The notes beneath the pieces were generated by a model that had not been told where the DNA came from, did no database searches, and saw nothing but the letters and a program-made list of their open reading frames with translations. The translations under genes were made by a program, and so were the position numbers. Positions 37,552 through 47,302 of a DNA stretch of 64,000 nt are shown piece after piece. The DNA is from Bacillota bacterium (GTDB lineage: Bacteria > Bacillota > Clostridia > Lachnospirales > Lachnospiraceae), in the NCBI GenBank assembly GCA_023386315.1, contig JAEWJZ010000014.1, positions 5,001-69,000 of the forward strand. Direction: 5' to 3'. Numbering within the stretch: the first letter of the stretch is position 1; each line of letters opens with the position of its first letter.

Positions 37552-38541
37552 TTAAATTGACCTGTCAATTTTTAGTTTTCTGTTCATAAATTCCCATACA
37601 TAGAGAAATGTGCCGAAAATCAGCTCTCCCTCAATTCTTATATAATTTCCAAGCCGGGACATTTGAAACCTGACTTTTTTTGTTTTTTTCAGAGTTCTGA
37701 TCCCTTCCTTTACCCCTTCCACATAATCGGAGGCAAAGCCAATACGCCGGAAAAATAAATATTTCACTACCATTCCCGCCAGTAGGGGAAGTAAGTTAAA
37801 TAAAAGCTGCAGCAGGGGCATATTCTTATAATTTAAATAAAGATTGTTTCTTGCCGCCAGCTTTACTTTAAAGGAGTTGTATTTGGAACCGCTGGTTCCG
37901 CTTCCCACATGATAAACCACAGCTTTGGGACAATACCAGTTCTCATAGCCGCATATCTTAGCCCGATATCCCACATCAATATCCTCCAGATATGCGAAAT
38001 GATCCTCGTCAAAGCCACCGATTTTGTCAAAAATCTCTCTCCGGTAGATAGCAGCACCGGCGCAGGCGGAGAACACCCGGCAGGCTTTTTTATAGCCGCT
38101 GCTTTTCTGTCCCACTCCTCTTTGATATGCCCAGCCCAGTACGCTGTACATATCCCCTGCATCATCCATCAGATCTTTGTGGTAAAGCTGAATCATCTTA
38201 CTGCTGACAGAGAAAATCTTCGGAGAACGCTCAATGGCCTTTACCATCTCCCTGACGTAATCCGGCTCCGGCTCCGTATCATTATTTAAAAGAATGACAT
38301 AGGGAGTCACAGATTCCCGGATTCCAACATTAACAGCACCGGAAAATCCTGTATTTTCTTCTAAAAATATGGACGGAATCTGATGGTCTTTCAGCCATTC
38401 AACGCTGCCATCAGAAGAACCGTTATCCACCACAAGAAGCTCAAAGTTCTGATCACTTTGAGCTCTTAAGGCCTTAAAACAGGGTTCCATAAATTTTAAT
38501 CCGTTATAATTGGGAATGATGATTGTTACTTTCTTTCGCAT
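37552..38541 (-). CDS. Family 2 glycosyltransferase (rhamnosyltransferase-like)
   Basis: 329 residues. The GT-A fold occupies about 1-230: start MRKKVTIIIPNYNG, VDNGSSDGS, the donor-site acidic motif NNDTEP, and a second region with YLEDIDVGYRA. A hydrophobic stretch (about 255-275) near the C-terminus suggests membrane association. It resembles dTDP-rhamnose-type GT2 enzymes; donor and acceptor are not predictable. It ends the block that starts at 46934. Confidence 0.88.
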   Translation of the reverse strand: MRKKVTIIIPNYNGLKFMEPCFKALRAQSDQNFELLVVDNGSSDGSVEWLKDHQIPSIFLEENTGFSGAVNVGIRESVTPYVILLNNDTEPEPDYVREMVKAIERSPKIFSVSSKMIQLYHKDLMDDAGDMYSVLGWAYQRGVGQKSSGYKKACRVFSACAGAAIYRREIFDKIGGFDEDHFAYLEDIDVGYRAKICGYENWYCPKAVVYHVGSGTSGSKYNSFKVKLAARNNLYLNYKNMPLLQLLFNLLPLLAGMVVKYLFFRRIGFASDYVEGVKEGIRTLKKTKKVRFQMSRLGNYIRIEGELIFGTFLYVWEFMNRKLKIDRSI

Positions 38542-38542
38542 C

Positions 38543-40735
38543 TTAAACCTCTAACTGATAGGGTTCCCCTATTTTCTCTTTCTTTAAATCCCGTAATGCA
38601 AAATTAGATTTGCGAAGAGTCAAATTGGGGTTATAGTAGGGATCGCCGTCTCGTAGTATTTCCGGCCATTTATCTGAAAACTTCCGGATCTCCCGGTTGA
38701 AGCGCTCCACCTTTTCCGGCGTGTCCTCAAGCCCTCTGGACTTTGACTCATAATGATAGAAAAGAGCATAGGGCGCATAAACCACCAGTTTATTTAAGGA
38801 ACGGATCTTCATACAGTAATCAATGTCATTGAAAGCAACGGCCAGGTCTTCGGAAAATCCACCCACCTTATCAAACAGGGACCGCTTGCTCATCATACAG
38901 GCCGCAGTGACAGCACTGTAATTCCTTGCGCACATAGCCTGGTTAAAATAGCTGCTTTCTGCCTTATGGAGACCTATAAAAGTATGACCTGCAATTCCTC
39001 CGAAGCCGACAACCACTCCGGCATGCTGAATGGTATCATCAGAATACAGAAGCCGGACTCCGGTGATTCCCACATCCTCTCTCTGGCAGAATCCCAGCAT
39101 CTCGTGTATGCTTTCCGGATTAATCAGTTCTGTATCGTTATTTAAGAACAGAAGGTACTCTCCCTTTGCAAATGAAACGCCAAAATTATTGATGGCAGAA
39201 TAATTGAATTCTCTCTCCCATGTTACAACATGGACAAACTCAAATTCCTTTTGAATCTTCTCATAATAGGCAAATGTGGCCGGATCTGTGCTGTTATTCT
39301 CCACAACAATAAACTCCAGGTTCCTATAAGTGGATTTATCAATCAGGGAGCGCATGCACAAATCCAGATCTGCACTGTGATCCTTGTTGGGAATAATGAC
39401 GGATACCAGAGGATCTCCGGTTATCTTAAATGTGGTATGGTAGATACCGTAATCGATCCCTTTTTCAACAGATTTCACCTGGATTCCCAGCCGGTCATAA
39501 TGAGCTTTCACCGCTCTTGCACCTGCCTCAAAGGCATACAGCTTGCTTTCCGGATTACTTGCTGTGGAATCCTGATGACAGCGCCAGTGGTAAAGCGTCT
39601 TTGGAATATGACAGATCTTTCTGGCCTTTTCCGTACAGCGCAGAATGAAATCATAATCCTGGGCTCCGTCAAACTCCTCCTTAAATAATCCTACTTCCAG
39701 AAGCAGCTCATGGTTTACCACAAATAAATGACAGATATAATTAACACTGGTTAACAAATCCGGACTGAAGTCAGGTTTAAAGTGAGGCTCAAACAACTCC
39801 CCTCCGTCGATATCAAGCTTATCCTCATCGGTATAAACCACATCGATCTCAGGATCTTTGTTAATGGCCTTTACACATTCATACAATGCATCCGGTGCCA
39901 GCGTATCATCATGATCTGCAAGAACAATGAAGTCGCCTGTGGCCATCTCAATGGCAGCATTGGTATTGCCGGAAATTCCTTTGTTCTCTCCCAGTATCAC
40001 GTAACGGAATCTCTCATCCTTCATGGCGTAGCGCTTAAGCACCCGCTCCACCCCTTCTCCCCTGGGGCTACCGTCAGCGACACAGACCTCCCAGTTTGTG
40101 TAAGTCTGGGCAAGCAGAGAATCAAGCATGGCGGAAAGGAAACGCTCCGGCGTTTTATAAGCGGGTATGACAACAGAAAGTCTTGGCATATAATCAAACA
40201 CAAACTGCCTTTGCTGTGCCAGTTCTTCCTCCGTTGTTCTCGTAAGAGATACCCATTCCGGATAATCGTAATCGCTGTCAATTCCCTGAAGCTTATGTCT
40301 GGATTTGATCACAAATGCTTTCAGGCCATTTTCCATGAGAAAATCCATGGCAGACTGCAGTGTCTGCTTATTCATCATGCTCTTTAATTTAGCCGATTTT
40401 TTATGGGCTGAGCTGTTCTGCTTTTCTATGATATCCGCATTCAGTTTTACCTGTACTGACTTATTTTCACACTGTATCACTAAAGTCCGGTCTTTTCTGC
40501 TGTCCCGGACATAAGGAATCCGGATATCAAAACCAAGGTCCTTTTCAACCGTTTTCTTAAAATATATCTGGCTTACATCATCTCTGCGCACCGGTACGTA
40601 TTTGAATTCCACAGGATTTCCCTGTTCATCAAGCACCTTAAATTCCACTGGTTCTTCCGGAGTTTTTCCGATCACCCAGCCATTTAACACGATGGAATTA
40701 TCACGAATCCGCGCTACATCTATCTTATATTTCAT
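38543..40735 (-). CDS. Bifunctional glycosyltransferase with two GT2 domains
   Basis: 730 residues: an N-terminal beta-rich domain (about 1-110), a helical linker, a first GT2 domain (about 185-420; SVVIPAYKTPE, DHDDTLAPDA, TDEDKLD) and a second (about 445-700; SVIIPNKDHSADL, VVENNSTD, NNDTELI, FNDIDYCMK). Two-domain enzymes of this type add alternating or two successive sugars to surface polymers. Its start overlaps the upstream gene's end by 4 bp (ATGA). Confidence 0.88.
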   Translation of the reverse strand: MKYKIDVARIRDNSIVLNGWVIGKTPEEPVEFKVLDEQGNPVEFKYVPVRRDDVSQIYFKKTVEKDLGFDIRIPYVRDSRKDRTLVIQCENKSVQVKLNADIIEKQNSSAHKKSAKLKSMMNKQTLQSAMDFLMENGLKAFVIKSRHKLQGIDSDYDYPEWVSLTRTTEEELAQQRQFVFDYMPRLSVVIPAYKTPERFLSAMLDSLLAQTYTNWEVCVADGSPRGEGVERVLKRYAMKDERFRYVILGENKGISGNTNAAIEMATGDFIVLADHDDTLAPDALYECVKAINKDPEIDVVYTDEDKLDIDGGELFEPHFKPDFSPDLLTSVNYICHLFVVNHELLLEVGLFKEEFDGAQDYDFILRCTEKARKICHIPKTLYHWRCHQDSTASNPESKLYAFEAGARAVKAHYDRLGIQVKSVEKGIDYGIYHTTFKITGDPLVSVIIPNKDHSADLDLCMRSLIDKSTYRNLEFIVVENNSTDPATFAYYEKIQKEFEFVHVVTWEREFNYSAINNFGVSFAKGEYLLFLNNDTELINPESIHEMLGFCQREDVGITGVRLLYSDDTIQHAGVVVGFGGIAGHTFIGLHKAESSYFNQAMCARNYSAVTAACMMSKRSLFDKVGGFSEDLAVAFNDIDYCMKIRSLNKLVVYAPYALFYHYESKSRGLEDTPEKVERFNREIRKFSDKWPEILRDGDPYYNPNLTLRKSNFALRDLKKEKIGEPYQLEV

Positions 40736-41739
40736 CTCCGATTCCCATCCTCCATGGAGGCTGCCGTAAGAAGCAGATCCTCATCTGTATCTTCCTGTGT
40801 GCCGCATGTAAAATTAATCCGCTCTTCTTCAATTACAAGAGGACGTTTCATAATGCGGGCATTGATGGAAAGAATGTACTCACCCACAAGACCGATAAAG
40901 AAGATCTGAACCGATCCCAGAAAGCACATTCCAATCAGGAGAGGTGCCATTCCGGCCGGGAAACGGTCCCAGTAGATCAGCTTTAAGATCAGATAAATCA
41001 GGCCCACCGTCATACTGGCAATGGAGCAGATGCTTCCGAAAATAGTTGCCAGGCGAAGTCCGACCTTTGTGTAGGAAGTAATGCTTAACATCGCGGCATC
41101 ATAGAGCTTATAGAAATTATTGCTGGTTTTCCCGGCCCGCCGTTTGGGCTGCTCATAAGGAATCTCTTTTCTTCTGAACCCAAGCTCTGCCACAATTCCC
41201 CTGAGGAAGGGAGTTGGATCATCAAGCTGCCTTAAAACATTAATAAATGTCCTGTCATACAGTCCGAATCCGGTAAAATGCTCAATCTGCTCCACATCGG
41301 AGAGTTTTTTAATCATCTTATAGTAACAGCTTCTCAGCCAGTACATGATCTTATTCTCTTTACTGGACTTTTTGATTCCGATCACAATTTTGTAACCGTC
41401 CTCCCATTCCTTTACATATCTGGGAATCATCTCCACCGGATCCTGGAAATCTGCTGCCATTAAGATCGTGCAGTCGCCGTCTGACTGGAGCATGGCGTAG
41501 TATGGAGAATTGAACTGCCCGAAATTTTTCGCATTTAAAATTCCCTTTACCCCTTTATCCTTTGAACATAAACCGCGGATTAATTCCCTGGTTCTGTCTG
41601 AAGAATCATTATCAATAAAAATCAGTTCATAACAGTATTTATTCAATTCCCTGTGAAAAACTCCTGTAATCGCCTGATACATGGCTTCTACGTTTTCTTC
41701 CTCGTTATAACAGGGAACTACAATGCTAATTGTTTTCAT
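40732..41739 (-). CDS. Membrane GT2 glycosyltransferase (DPM1/GtrB-like)
   Basis: 335 residues: GT2 domain (about 1-225; SIVVPCYNEEENVEAMY, IDNDSSDRT, ADFQDPVEM) and two C-terminal membrane helices (about 230-290). This layout is typical of enzymes that transfer a sugar to polyprenyl phosphate. ATG 41739 lies 4 nt after the stop of the dehydrogenase gene, with GGGAAG upstream; a longer frame starting at 41754 overlaps that gene and has no ribosome site. Confidence 0.88.
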   Translation of the reverse strand: MKTISIVVPCYNEEENVEAMYQAITGVFHRELNKYCYELIFIDNDSSDRTRELIRGLCSKDKGVKGILNAKNFGQFNSPYYAMLQSDGDCTILMAADFQDPVEMIPRYVKEWEDGYKIVIGIKKSSKENKIMYWLRSCYYKMIKKLSDVEQIEHFTGFGLYDRTFINVLRQLDDPTPFLRGIVAELGFRRKEIPYEQPKRRAGKTSNNFYKLYDAAMLSITSYTKVGLRLATIFGSICSIASMTVGLIYLILKLIYWDRFPAGMAPLLIGMCFLGSVQIFFIGLVGEYILSINARIMKRPLVIEEERINFTCGTQEDTDEDLLLTAASMEDGNRR

Positions 41740-41743
41740 GTGT

Positions 41744-42811
41744 TCACTTCCCATCTGTCCGCACCATCACTTTTACTAAATCTGCAGGTTTTTCTTTCAT
41801 CAGCCGGAGTGCAGTCTCCACTTCATCCAGTCCATACAGGTGATGGGTCACCAGCTTCTGGGGATTAATTCTGCCGTACTGAATCATCTTTAAGAGGCGT
41901 TCAATTCTCACTCTCCCGCCTTTTGCCAGCTCCGTATGAATGGTCTTCCCGCCCATTCCCCTGCCGCCCGAGAATTTGGGGAAAGCAAGATTTCCGGTGC
42001 CGCCAAAATAATTGACATTGGAAATGGTTCCGATTCCATATCTTGCCATATCAACCGCCTGGGTAAATACTTCGTCACCGCCTCCGCAGATGATAACCCC
42101 ATCGGCTCCCAGACCGCCGGTCCGTTCCATCACCTGGTCCACGATACTGCCGTTTTTATAGCTTAAGACCTCCGTCGCCCCAAACTCCATGGCAAGACTG
42201 GTGCATACAGGCCTGGTACCTACTGCAATGATGCGGGCTGCCCCTAAATGTCTGGCACCCTCAACTGCCATCAGGCCGATGGGACCGATTCCCATAACCA
42301 CGACTGTGTCTCCAAACTGTATGTCTGCATATTCTGCCCCGGTAAAACCGGTAGTGACCACATCCACACACATAAGAGCCTGTTCCAGGGTAACTCCCTC
42401 AGGAATCTTTGCAAGAGTGGTATCCGCATCAGGAATCAGGAATTTTTCAGCAAATACGCCGGGTATGGATCTGCCCAGCTGATGTCCGGAAAATGGAGCC
42501 GATGCATGCTTATAATTTCCTTCCTGGATCCCCATAGCCCTCCAGTCCGGGGTGATGGCAGGAACTGCAACAACCTCTCCAGGCTTAAAATCTTTCACCA
42601 ATTCACCGGTCTCTAAAATCTCTGCCACACATTCATGGCCTAATATGAGATTCGGCGCTTTTCTTGATCCCCCTCCGTAAACGGTATGAACATCTGAGGA
42701 GCAGGGAGCCACTGCAACAGGGCGCAGAATCGCCCCGTAAGGTGTAAGCTCCGGCTCCGGCGCATCATGCCAGCCAACTTTTCCCGGTTCAATTAAAACA
42801 AATGCTTTCAT
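41744..42811 (-). CDS. Zinc-dependent alcohol dehydrogenase (secondary ADH-like)
   Basis: 355 residues of the medium-chain (MDR) family. It resembles NADP-dependent secondary alcohol dehydrogenases of Thermoanaerobacter and C. beijerinckii throughout: APCSSDVHTV with the zinc Cys, GHE, VPAITPDWR, a zinc Asp in CVDVVTTGF, GIGPIGLMAVEGA and GTRPVC in the nucleotide fold. Surprisingly it is embedded between a methyltransferase and glycosyltransferases with 4-10 bp gaps, so a nucleotide-sugar or short ketone intermediate is as likely a substrate as isopropanol. Confidence 0.88.
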   Translation of the reverse strand: MKAFVLIEPGKVGWHDAPEPELTPYGAILRPVAVAPCSSDVHTVYGGGSRKAPNLILGHECVAEILETGELVKDFKPGEVVAVPAITPDWRAMGIQEGNYKHASAPFSGHQLGRSIPGVFAEKFLIPDADTTLAKIPEGVTLEQALMCVDVVTTGFTGAEYADIQFGDTVVVMGIGPIGLMAVEGARHLGAARIIAVGTRPVCTSLAMEFGATEVLSYKNGSIVDQVMERTGGLGADGVIICGGGDEVFTQAVDMARYGIGTISNVNYFGGTGNLAFPKFSGGRGMGGKTIHTELAKGGRVRIERLLKMIQYGRINPQKLVTHHLYGLDEVETALRLMKEKPADLVKVMVRTDGK

Positions 42812-42820
42812 ACTTTTTTC

Positions 42821-44011
42821 TTATATCCTTTCCAAATGATTGGATTTCAACGCCAGAATCTCCACATTCCGGCCAAATTTTTCCACAATGGACTTAGCGA
42901 TCTCTTCCGTATAACCCGGCGCCACGATTAAAATGGCATCTACCGGATCCTTAAGAAAATGGTCCGGTGCCACGATGGGTAAGTGGGAGGCAGGTGCATA
43001 TCTGCCCTGTTTAAAGGGAGCTGAATCAATGATATATCTGGCAAAATCCCCGATTGCAGTTGTGGAGGCGAGGGTAAAGCCCTGATGGCTTGCTCCCCAG
43101 ATTCCAAGACTCTTTCCTTCTGACTCTAATTCACGGATCAGACGTTTCAGCTCATCGCCGATGATCACCCGGCTCTGCACCAGACCGGAGACATCCAGTC
43201 TGCCTGAGCTTTCCCTGCCCGCCCTTTCTTTTAAAGTTTTCTTCTTTCTGACAATCACTGAGAGTGTATCCCGGTTTACCATCTCTTCCTGAATCACTTC
43301 AAAACCAGCCTGATCCGCTGCAAAGCGCAGCGTATCAAAGGTATAATAAGCAATATGATCCCGGATCAGCTCATAGTAACCGTCATACTGTAATATATAT
43401 TCAAGACTTGGCACCGTAATTAAACCCACGCCCTCATCTGTTAAATTCTCAGCAATACAGCGAAGCATCCCAACAGGATCCGGCTGGTGTTCCAGATAGT
43501 TAAAGGATAAAAATCCATCGTAGGGACCTCTCATGCTGCCATCGGGGGACGCAAGGACCTCTCCCTCCCCGGCAAACTGCCTCCAGACATTCAGCCCTTT
43601 TTCTTTTCCGAGTAAAACCAGGCTCTCCCGGTGCTCAATTCCACAGGCAGTAACCGGGAATCCGGTAAGGACAGAAAGGAATTCTCCCTGACCGCAGCCC
43701 GCCTCAATGAGCTTCTTCCCTTCCAGATGGCAGGTTTCAATAAAATGCCGGTACTGGCGTTTTCTTAATTCCACCATGGTGGTGGTAAATCCGCCAGACC
43801 GGATTACGTCCTTATAATATGGCACTGGTTCACAATCAAACTGAACCAGGCCGCAGCAGCTGCACTGGTGCAGATTTAAACTGATTCCCCTGTCATCTGC
43901 CAGATCCTCGCTGCCCGGAATATCCTGGGCGGATGCGGGCATATGATCCAGTGTCAGTAAAGGTTCCCCGTCAAGCGTCTGCCCGCAGACAATACAAATC
44001 CTATCTCTCAT
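42821..44011 (-). CDS. SAM-dependent C-methyltransferase-like protein
   Basis: About 396 residues in three parts: an N-terminal zinc-binding module (CIVC near residue 6 and CSCCGLV near 53), a class I SAM domain (about 80-230; IEAGCGQGEFLSVL, FLSFNYLEHQPDP), and a C-terminal domain (about 285-395; LGIWGASHQGFTLAS, DSAPFKQGRYAP) like the sugar C-methyltransferases of the TylC3/NovU group. Those methylate keto-sugar nucleotides at carbon. ATG 44011 has GGAGG 12 nt upstream; the upstream in-frame TTG at 44035 is not convincing. Confidence 0.85.
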   Translation of the reverse strand: MRDRICIVCGQTLDGEPLLTLDHMPASAQDIPGSEDLADDRGISLNLHQCSCCGLVQFDCEPVPYYKDVIRSGGFTTTMVELRKRQYRHFIETCHLEGKKLIEAGCGQGEFLSVLTGFPVTACGIEHRESLVLLGKEKGLNVWRQFAGEGEVLASPDGSMRGPYDGFLSFNYLEHQPDPVGMLRCIAENLTDEGVGLITVPSLEYILQYDGYYELIRDHIAYYTFDTLRFAADQAGFEVIQEEMVNRDTLSVIVRKKKTLKERAGRESSGRLDVSGLVQSRVIIGDELKRLIRELESEGKSLGIWGASHQGFTLASTTAIGDFARYIIDSAPFKQGRYAPASHLPIVAPDHFLKDPVDAILIVAPGYTEEIAKSIVEKFGRNVEILALKSNHLERI

Positions 44012-44042
44012 ACCACAAAATTTCCTCCATGTCAATCCATTT

Positions 44043-44975
44043 TTAATATCCGCAGGTTTTCTTAACCCCCTCAGAAAAGCTCACAAGGGGAGAAAAACCG
44101 GTCTCTTTTTCCAGTTTTTTTATATCCGGAATCAGATTTGCAAGACCTTCCGCATTGGGCCGTCTTCTTCCATAACTGTAGCAGCCATGATATCCCATGG
44201 TTTCATACATCAGCCGAATGTATTCCCGCAGCAGCTTAGTTTCGCTTTCCGGTGCTGCCACATTATAAATTCCGGAAACCGATTCTTTTTCCCGTTCCAT
44301 TAAAAGTATCAGTGCCCGGACACAATCCTCCAGATATAAAAAATTCCACATTTGTGTACATTCCCCCAAGGATATGTATTCTCCCCTGCCAAATGCTCTT
44401 AAGCAGCTTTCCACCAGAGACCAGGGATGGTCTCCCGGTCCGTATACGCTGAAAATCCTTGCGTGGATATATTCCATGGAAGAAATCCCTGCCTGCCTCC
44501 ACTGGTCCGTCTTTTCTGCCGCCTGATTTAAAAAGTCCAGCTTCGCCTTTCCATATTCAGAGACAGGGCTGCATACGGTCTCCTCAGAAAGCGGTCCGGC
44601 GTGAATGCCGTATTCCGCCTGGGAGCCGCTGAAGAGAAAACGGCTGCAGCCTAAACGTCTGGCCCCTTCCAAAGCCTTTAAAGAGTCCCTGACATTCTTC
44701 TGCTGGACTTCACGCTTCATCCGGTTCTCGCTGCCTGAACCATCCCAGCCAAAGTGATAAAATGCCTGGCAGGGTCCGTCAATTAACTGATCCAGTGTAT
44801 CAAGCTCCCCAAGCTCCCGTTCTATTACGCTAAGTCCCTTTTGTTCTGCCGGAAGGTATCTCATATTCTTAGAACCGGGACGGACCACTGCATATACCCT
44901 GCTGCCCTGTTTTAAAAGGCGGTCCGCCACAGCTCTTCCCAGGAAGCTGGTCGCTCCTGTTACAACAACATTCAC
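44043..44975 (-). CDS. NAD-dependent epimerase/dehydratase
   Basis: 310-residue extended SDR: GATSFLGRAV cofactor loop (about 7-16), FSGSQAEYG, a Tyr-x3-Lys pair in YGKAKLD (about 145-151), and family motifs in FSVYGPGDHPW. It should act on a sugar nucleotide as an epimerase, dehydratase or reductase. The start is GTG 44975 with GGAGG upstream. It lies 24 bp from the ThDP enzyme gene and 31 bp from the methyltransferase gene, in one run. Confidence 0.88.
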   Translation of the reverse strand: MNVVVTGATSFLGRAVADRLLKQGSRVYAVVRPGSKNMRYLPAEQKGLSVIERELGELDTLDQLIDGPCQAFYHFGWDGSGSENRMKREVQQKNVRDSLKALEGARRLGCSRFLFSGSQAEYGIHAGPLSEETVCSPVSEYGKAKLDFLNQAAEKTDQWRQAGISSMEYIHARIFSVYGPGDHPWSLVESCLRAFGRGEYISLGECTQMWNFLYLEDCVRALILLMEREKESVSGIYNVAAPESETKLLREYIRLMYETMGYHGCYSYGRRRPNAEGLANLIPDIKKLEKETGFSPLVSFSEGVKKTCGY

Positions 44976-44999
44976 CGTATTTCCTCCCTGTCCTGTACT

Positions 45000-46934
45000 C
45001 TAATCCCTGATTCGGGGAATGATCATATTGCGGTCCATCTCTTCCTCAGACAGGAACGGGGATAAATCCTCTAATGGAGGAGAAACCATGGTTCCGTCCG
45101 GAAGGCGCTTGGCCGCTGATTTCGGCTCAAAATTCTGATCTCTGCTGACAAATACTTCACAAATCGCCGGTCCGTTAAGAGACAGGGTATCACGGAGCGC
45201 CTGATCAATCTCACCGTTATGACGGGCGCAGACATAGGGGTATCCGTATGCACCGGAAAGCTTCTTCATATCAGGGAAGCTTAAATCCCCGCTGTCATCT
45301 CCGATTCCCACTAACGGCTCTCCAAAATAATTCTTCTGGGTCTGGCGGATGGAATGGTAACCGCCGTTATTAATCAGGAATATCTTAATGGGTAGGCGGT
45401 GGTGTATAATTGTCTGCAGTTCCTGCAGGTTCATCTGGATACTTCCGTCCCCTGTCACCAGAATAATGTCTTCTCCCGGATCAGCCTTTGCAACGCCGAT
45501 CGCTGCCGGCAGATCATATCCCATGGAGGCCACTGCAGAATTGGTAATAAAACGCTGGCCGGGCTTGATCACATAAGCATGTCCGCCCACAACACAGGCC
45601 GATCCGTTGCCAACCACAGTAATCCGGTTTTCGGGAAGGCGGGAGCTGAGCTCCTTAATAAATGCATAAATGTTGACTTCCTTCTCTTCTTCCTGTCTGT
45701 AATGCTTTGGAAGCACCACCGGATACGTCTCTTTCCACATGCGGCATGTCTCATTCCAGGTAAGGGAGTCAATTCCCTTTCCGCCCTTAAAGAGGGGATC
45801 TTTCCCAGTTGCCTTAAATTCGTGATCCAGAAGATCTTCCATCACCGCCAGCAGTTCTTTAATATCTGCATGAATCCGCATATCTGCGTGAACAGACGGT
45901 TTCTTTAATTCCTCAGAATCAATGTCATTGACAATGACACAGGCCTCTCTGGCCCAGGTGGCATAATTATATCCAACCTGGCGGATGCTTAAACGGCTGG
46001 CAAGTGAAAGCACCAGGTCGCTGTTCTGAATGGCAAAATTACCGGGACGGTCTCCCATTCCACCTCCTCTTCCAGTATAAAGAGGATGGGCATCATAGAT
46101 ACAGTCCTGGCTGTTCCAGCCCGTCACAACAGGAACTCCCAGCTTCTCTGCTACACGAAGAAACGCCTCATGAGCCTGTCCGATGCGGATTCCATTGCCT
46201 GCATTGATTACAGGGCGTGATGCTTCTTTGATCTTTAAAAGGACGTCACGAACAGCATCCTGATCCGGCTTTGGCGGCAGCGTCTGACGTTTCTCTCCAT
46301 ATCCGTTCTCATCCTCAGAGATCTTTGCTTCACATACAGAAGCCCATCCGTCTCCCCCCTGTTCGTAGTCCTCCGGATTAAATCCGATTAGATCACCAGT
46401 TTCCACATAAGCGCCCTGCACGTTTAAGGGAATGTCCAGCCATACAGGTCCGGGGCGGCCGGAATACGCCAGATAGACTGCCTTTTCCAGGCAGTAGCGG
46501 ATCCTCATGGGATCAATCACCATCTCGCTGTACTTGGTCATGCAGTCAGTTGCTTTCGTAATATCAAATTCCTGATCTCCCATGGCACGGATTCCTACAC
46601 CGGACCATCTGGCCGTGGTATCATAGCGAACCTGTCCTGACAGAATCAGCATGGGAATGGAATCCAGCCAGCCGCCTAAAACTCCGGTTATGGCATTGGT
46701 ACCCCCCGGGCCTGTCGTCACGCATACAGCGGCAATCTGTCCCCTGATTCTGGCGTAGGATTCGGCAGCGATGGCACATGCCTGCTCATGATGGTTATAG
46801 AGACAGTTAAGCCCTTCCTGATGTCCCAATGCATCGTTTAAATGCATGGCACCTCCTCCTGTTACGGTAAACACCTGGGAAATTCCAAGTTCCACCAGAC
46901 TCCGGGCAATATAATTGGATATTTTCGTTCTCAT
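45000..46934 (-). CDS. ThDP-dependent acetolactate-synthase-like enzyme
   Basis: 644 residues with the three acetohydroxyacid-synthase-type domains: Pyr domain with catalytic Glu in HHEQACAIAAESYA (about 48-61), central domain (about 215-345), and PP domain with the ThDP motif GDGSIQMNLQELQ...NNGG (about 490-525). It is longer than catabolic or biosynthetic AHAS, and no ilv gene is near. Because it heads a sugar-nucleotide/glycosyltransferase run, it may transfer a two-carbon unit from pyruvate to a keto sugar, as YerE does in yersiniose synthesis. That role is inference. Confidence 0.85.
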   Translation of the reverse strand: MRTKISNYIARSLVELGISQVFTVTGGGAMHLNDALGHQEGLNCLYNHHEQACAIAAESYARIRGQIAAVCVTTGPGGTNAITGVLGGWLDSIPMLILSGQVRYDTTARWSGVGIRAMGDQEFDITKATDCMTKYSEMVIDPMRIRYCLEKAVYLAYSGRPGPVWLDIPLNVQGAYVETGDLIGFNPEDYEQGGDGWASVCEAKISEDENGYGEKRQTLPPKPDQDAVRDVLLKIKEASRPVINAGNGIRIGQAHEAFLRVAEKLGVPVVTGWNSQDCIYDAHPLYTGRGGGMGDRPGNFAIQNSDLVLSLASRLSIRQVGYNYATWAREACVIVNDIDSEELKKPSVHADMRIHADIKELLAVMEDLLDHEFKATGKDPLFKGGKGIDSLTWNETCRMWKETYPVVLPKHYRQEEEKEVNIYAFIKELSSRLPENRITVVGNGSACVVGGHAYVIKPGQRFITNSAVASMGYDLPAAIGVAKADPGEDIILVTGDGSIQMNLQELQTIIHHRLPIKIFLINNGGYHSIRQTQKNYFGEPLVGIGDDSGDLSFPDMKKLSGAYGYPYVCARHNGEIDQALRDTLSLNGPAICEVFVSRDQNFEPKSAAKRLPDGTMVSPPLEDLSPFLSEEEMDRNMIIPRIRD

Positions 46935-47302
46935 GTTATTTTCTCCTTTATTAAGGAATGGTAATTATCTGTCTGTGATTATACCACACCCCACTTTATT
47001 TTCCTATTAAAGTTTTCTTACTTTCTAAATGCTTCCTGCATTTCCATTTTTCTTCCGTTTCTATCCCGTCTCAGCCTTATTTTCCTTACAACTGCCTGTA
47101 TTCCCTGTACTGCAGCGGTCCCATACAGTCCGGGGAACCCCTGCGTATCCTCAACTTTTCTCCTGTTCTGTTAGCTCCTTCCATATCTGCCATCAAACCA
47201 CACTTTCTTTGTTTCGTACATTTACGTTATAATCGCAGAGTAATGCAACTATGGATTTTCGGCCACGATAAAACTTACTGCAAAAAAGGAGAGAACATAT
47301 TT
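46935..47302. other. 368-base divergent intergenic region
   Basis: No gene seen. It contains the minus-strand extended -10 for the glycan cassette and, at 47228-47233, a plus-strand TATAAT with only a weak -35 for the wall-binding protein gene. The middle (about 46990-47200) is strikingly pyrimidine-rich on the plus strand, without clear repeats. Confidence 0.5.
46978..46986 (-). promoter_or_regulatory. Extended -10 promoter for the glycan cassette
   Basis: The minus strand reads TGGTATAAT about 45 bp upstream of the ThDP enzyme start. No good -35 is visible at 17 bp, consistent with an extended -10 promoter. Confidence 0.55.

Noticed and set aside
41744..42811. Annotating the dehydrogenase firmly as isopropanol/butanol dehydrogenase
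   Set aside because: The sequence resembles secondary ADHs, but its place inside a glycan cassette makes the substrate uncertain, so only the family is claimed.
45000..46934. Calling the ThDP enzyme IlvB (branched-chain amino acid synthesis)
   Set aside because: No ilvN, ilvC or ilvD nearby, unusual length, and glycan-gene context argue against it.
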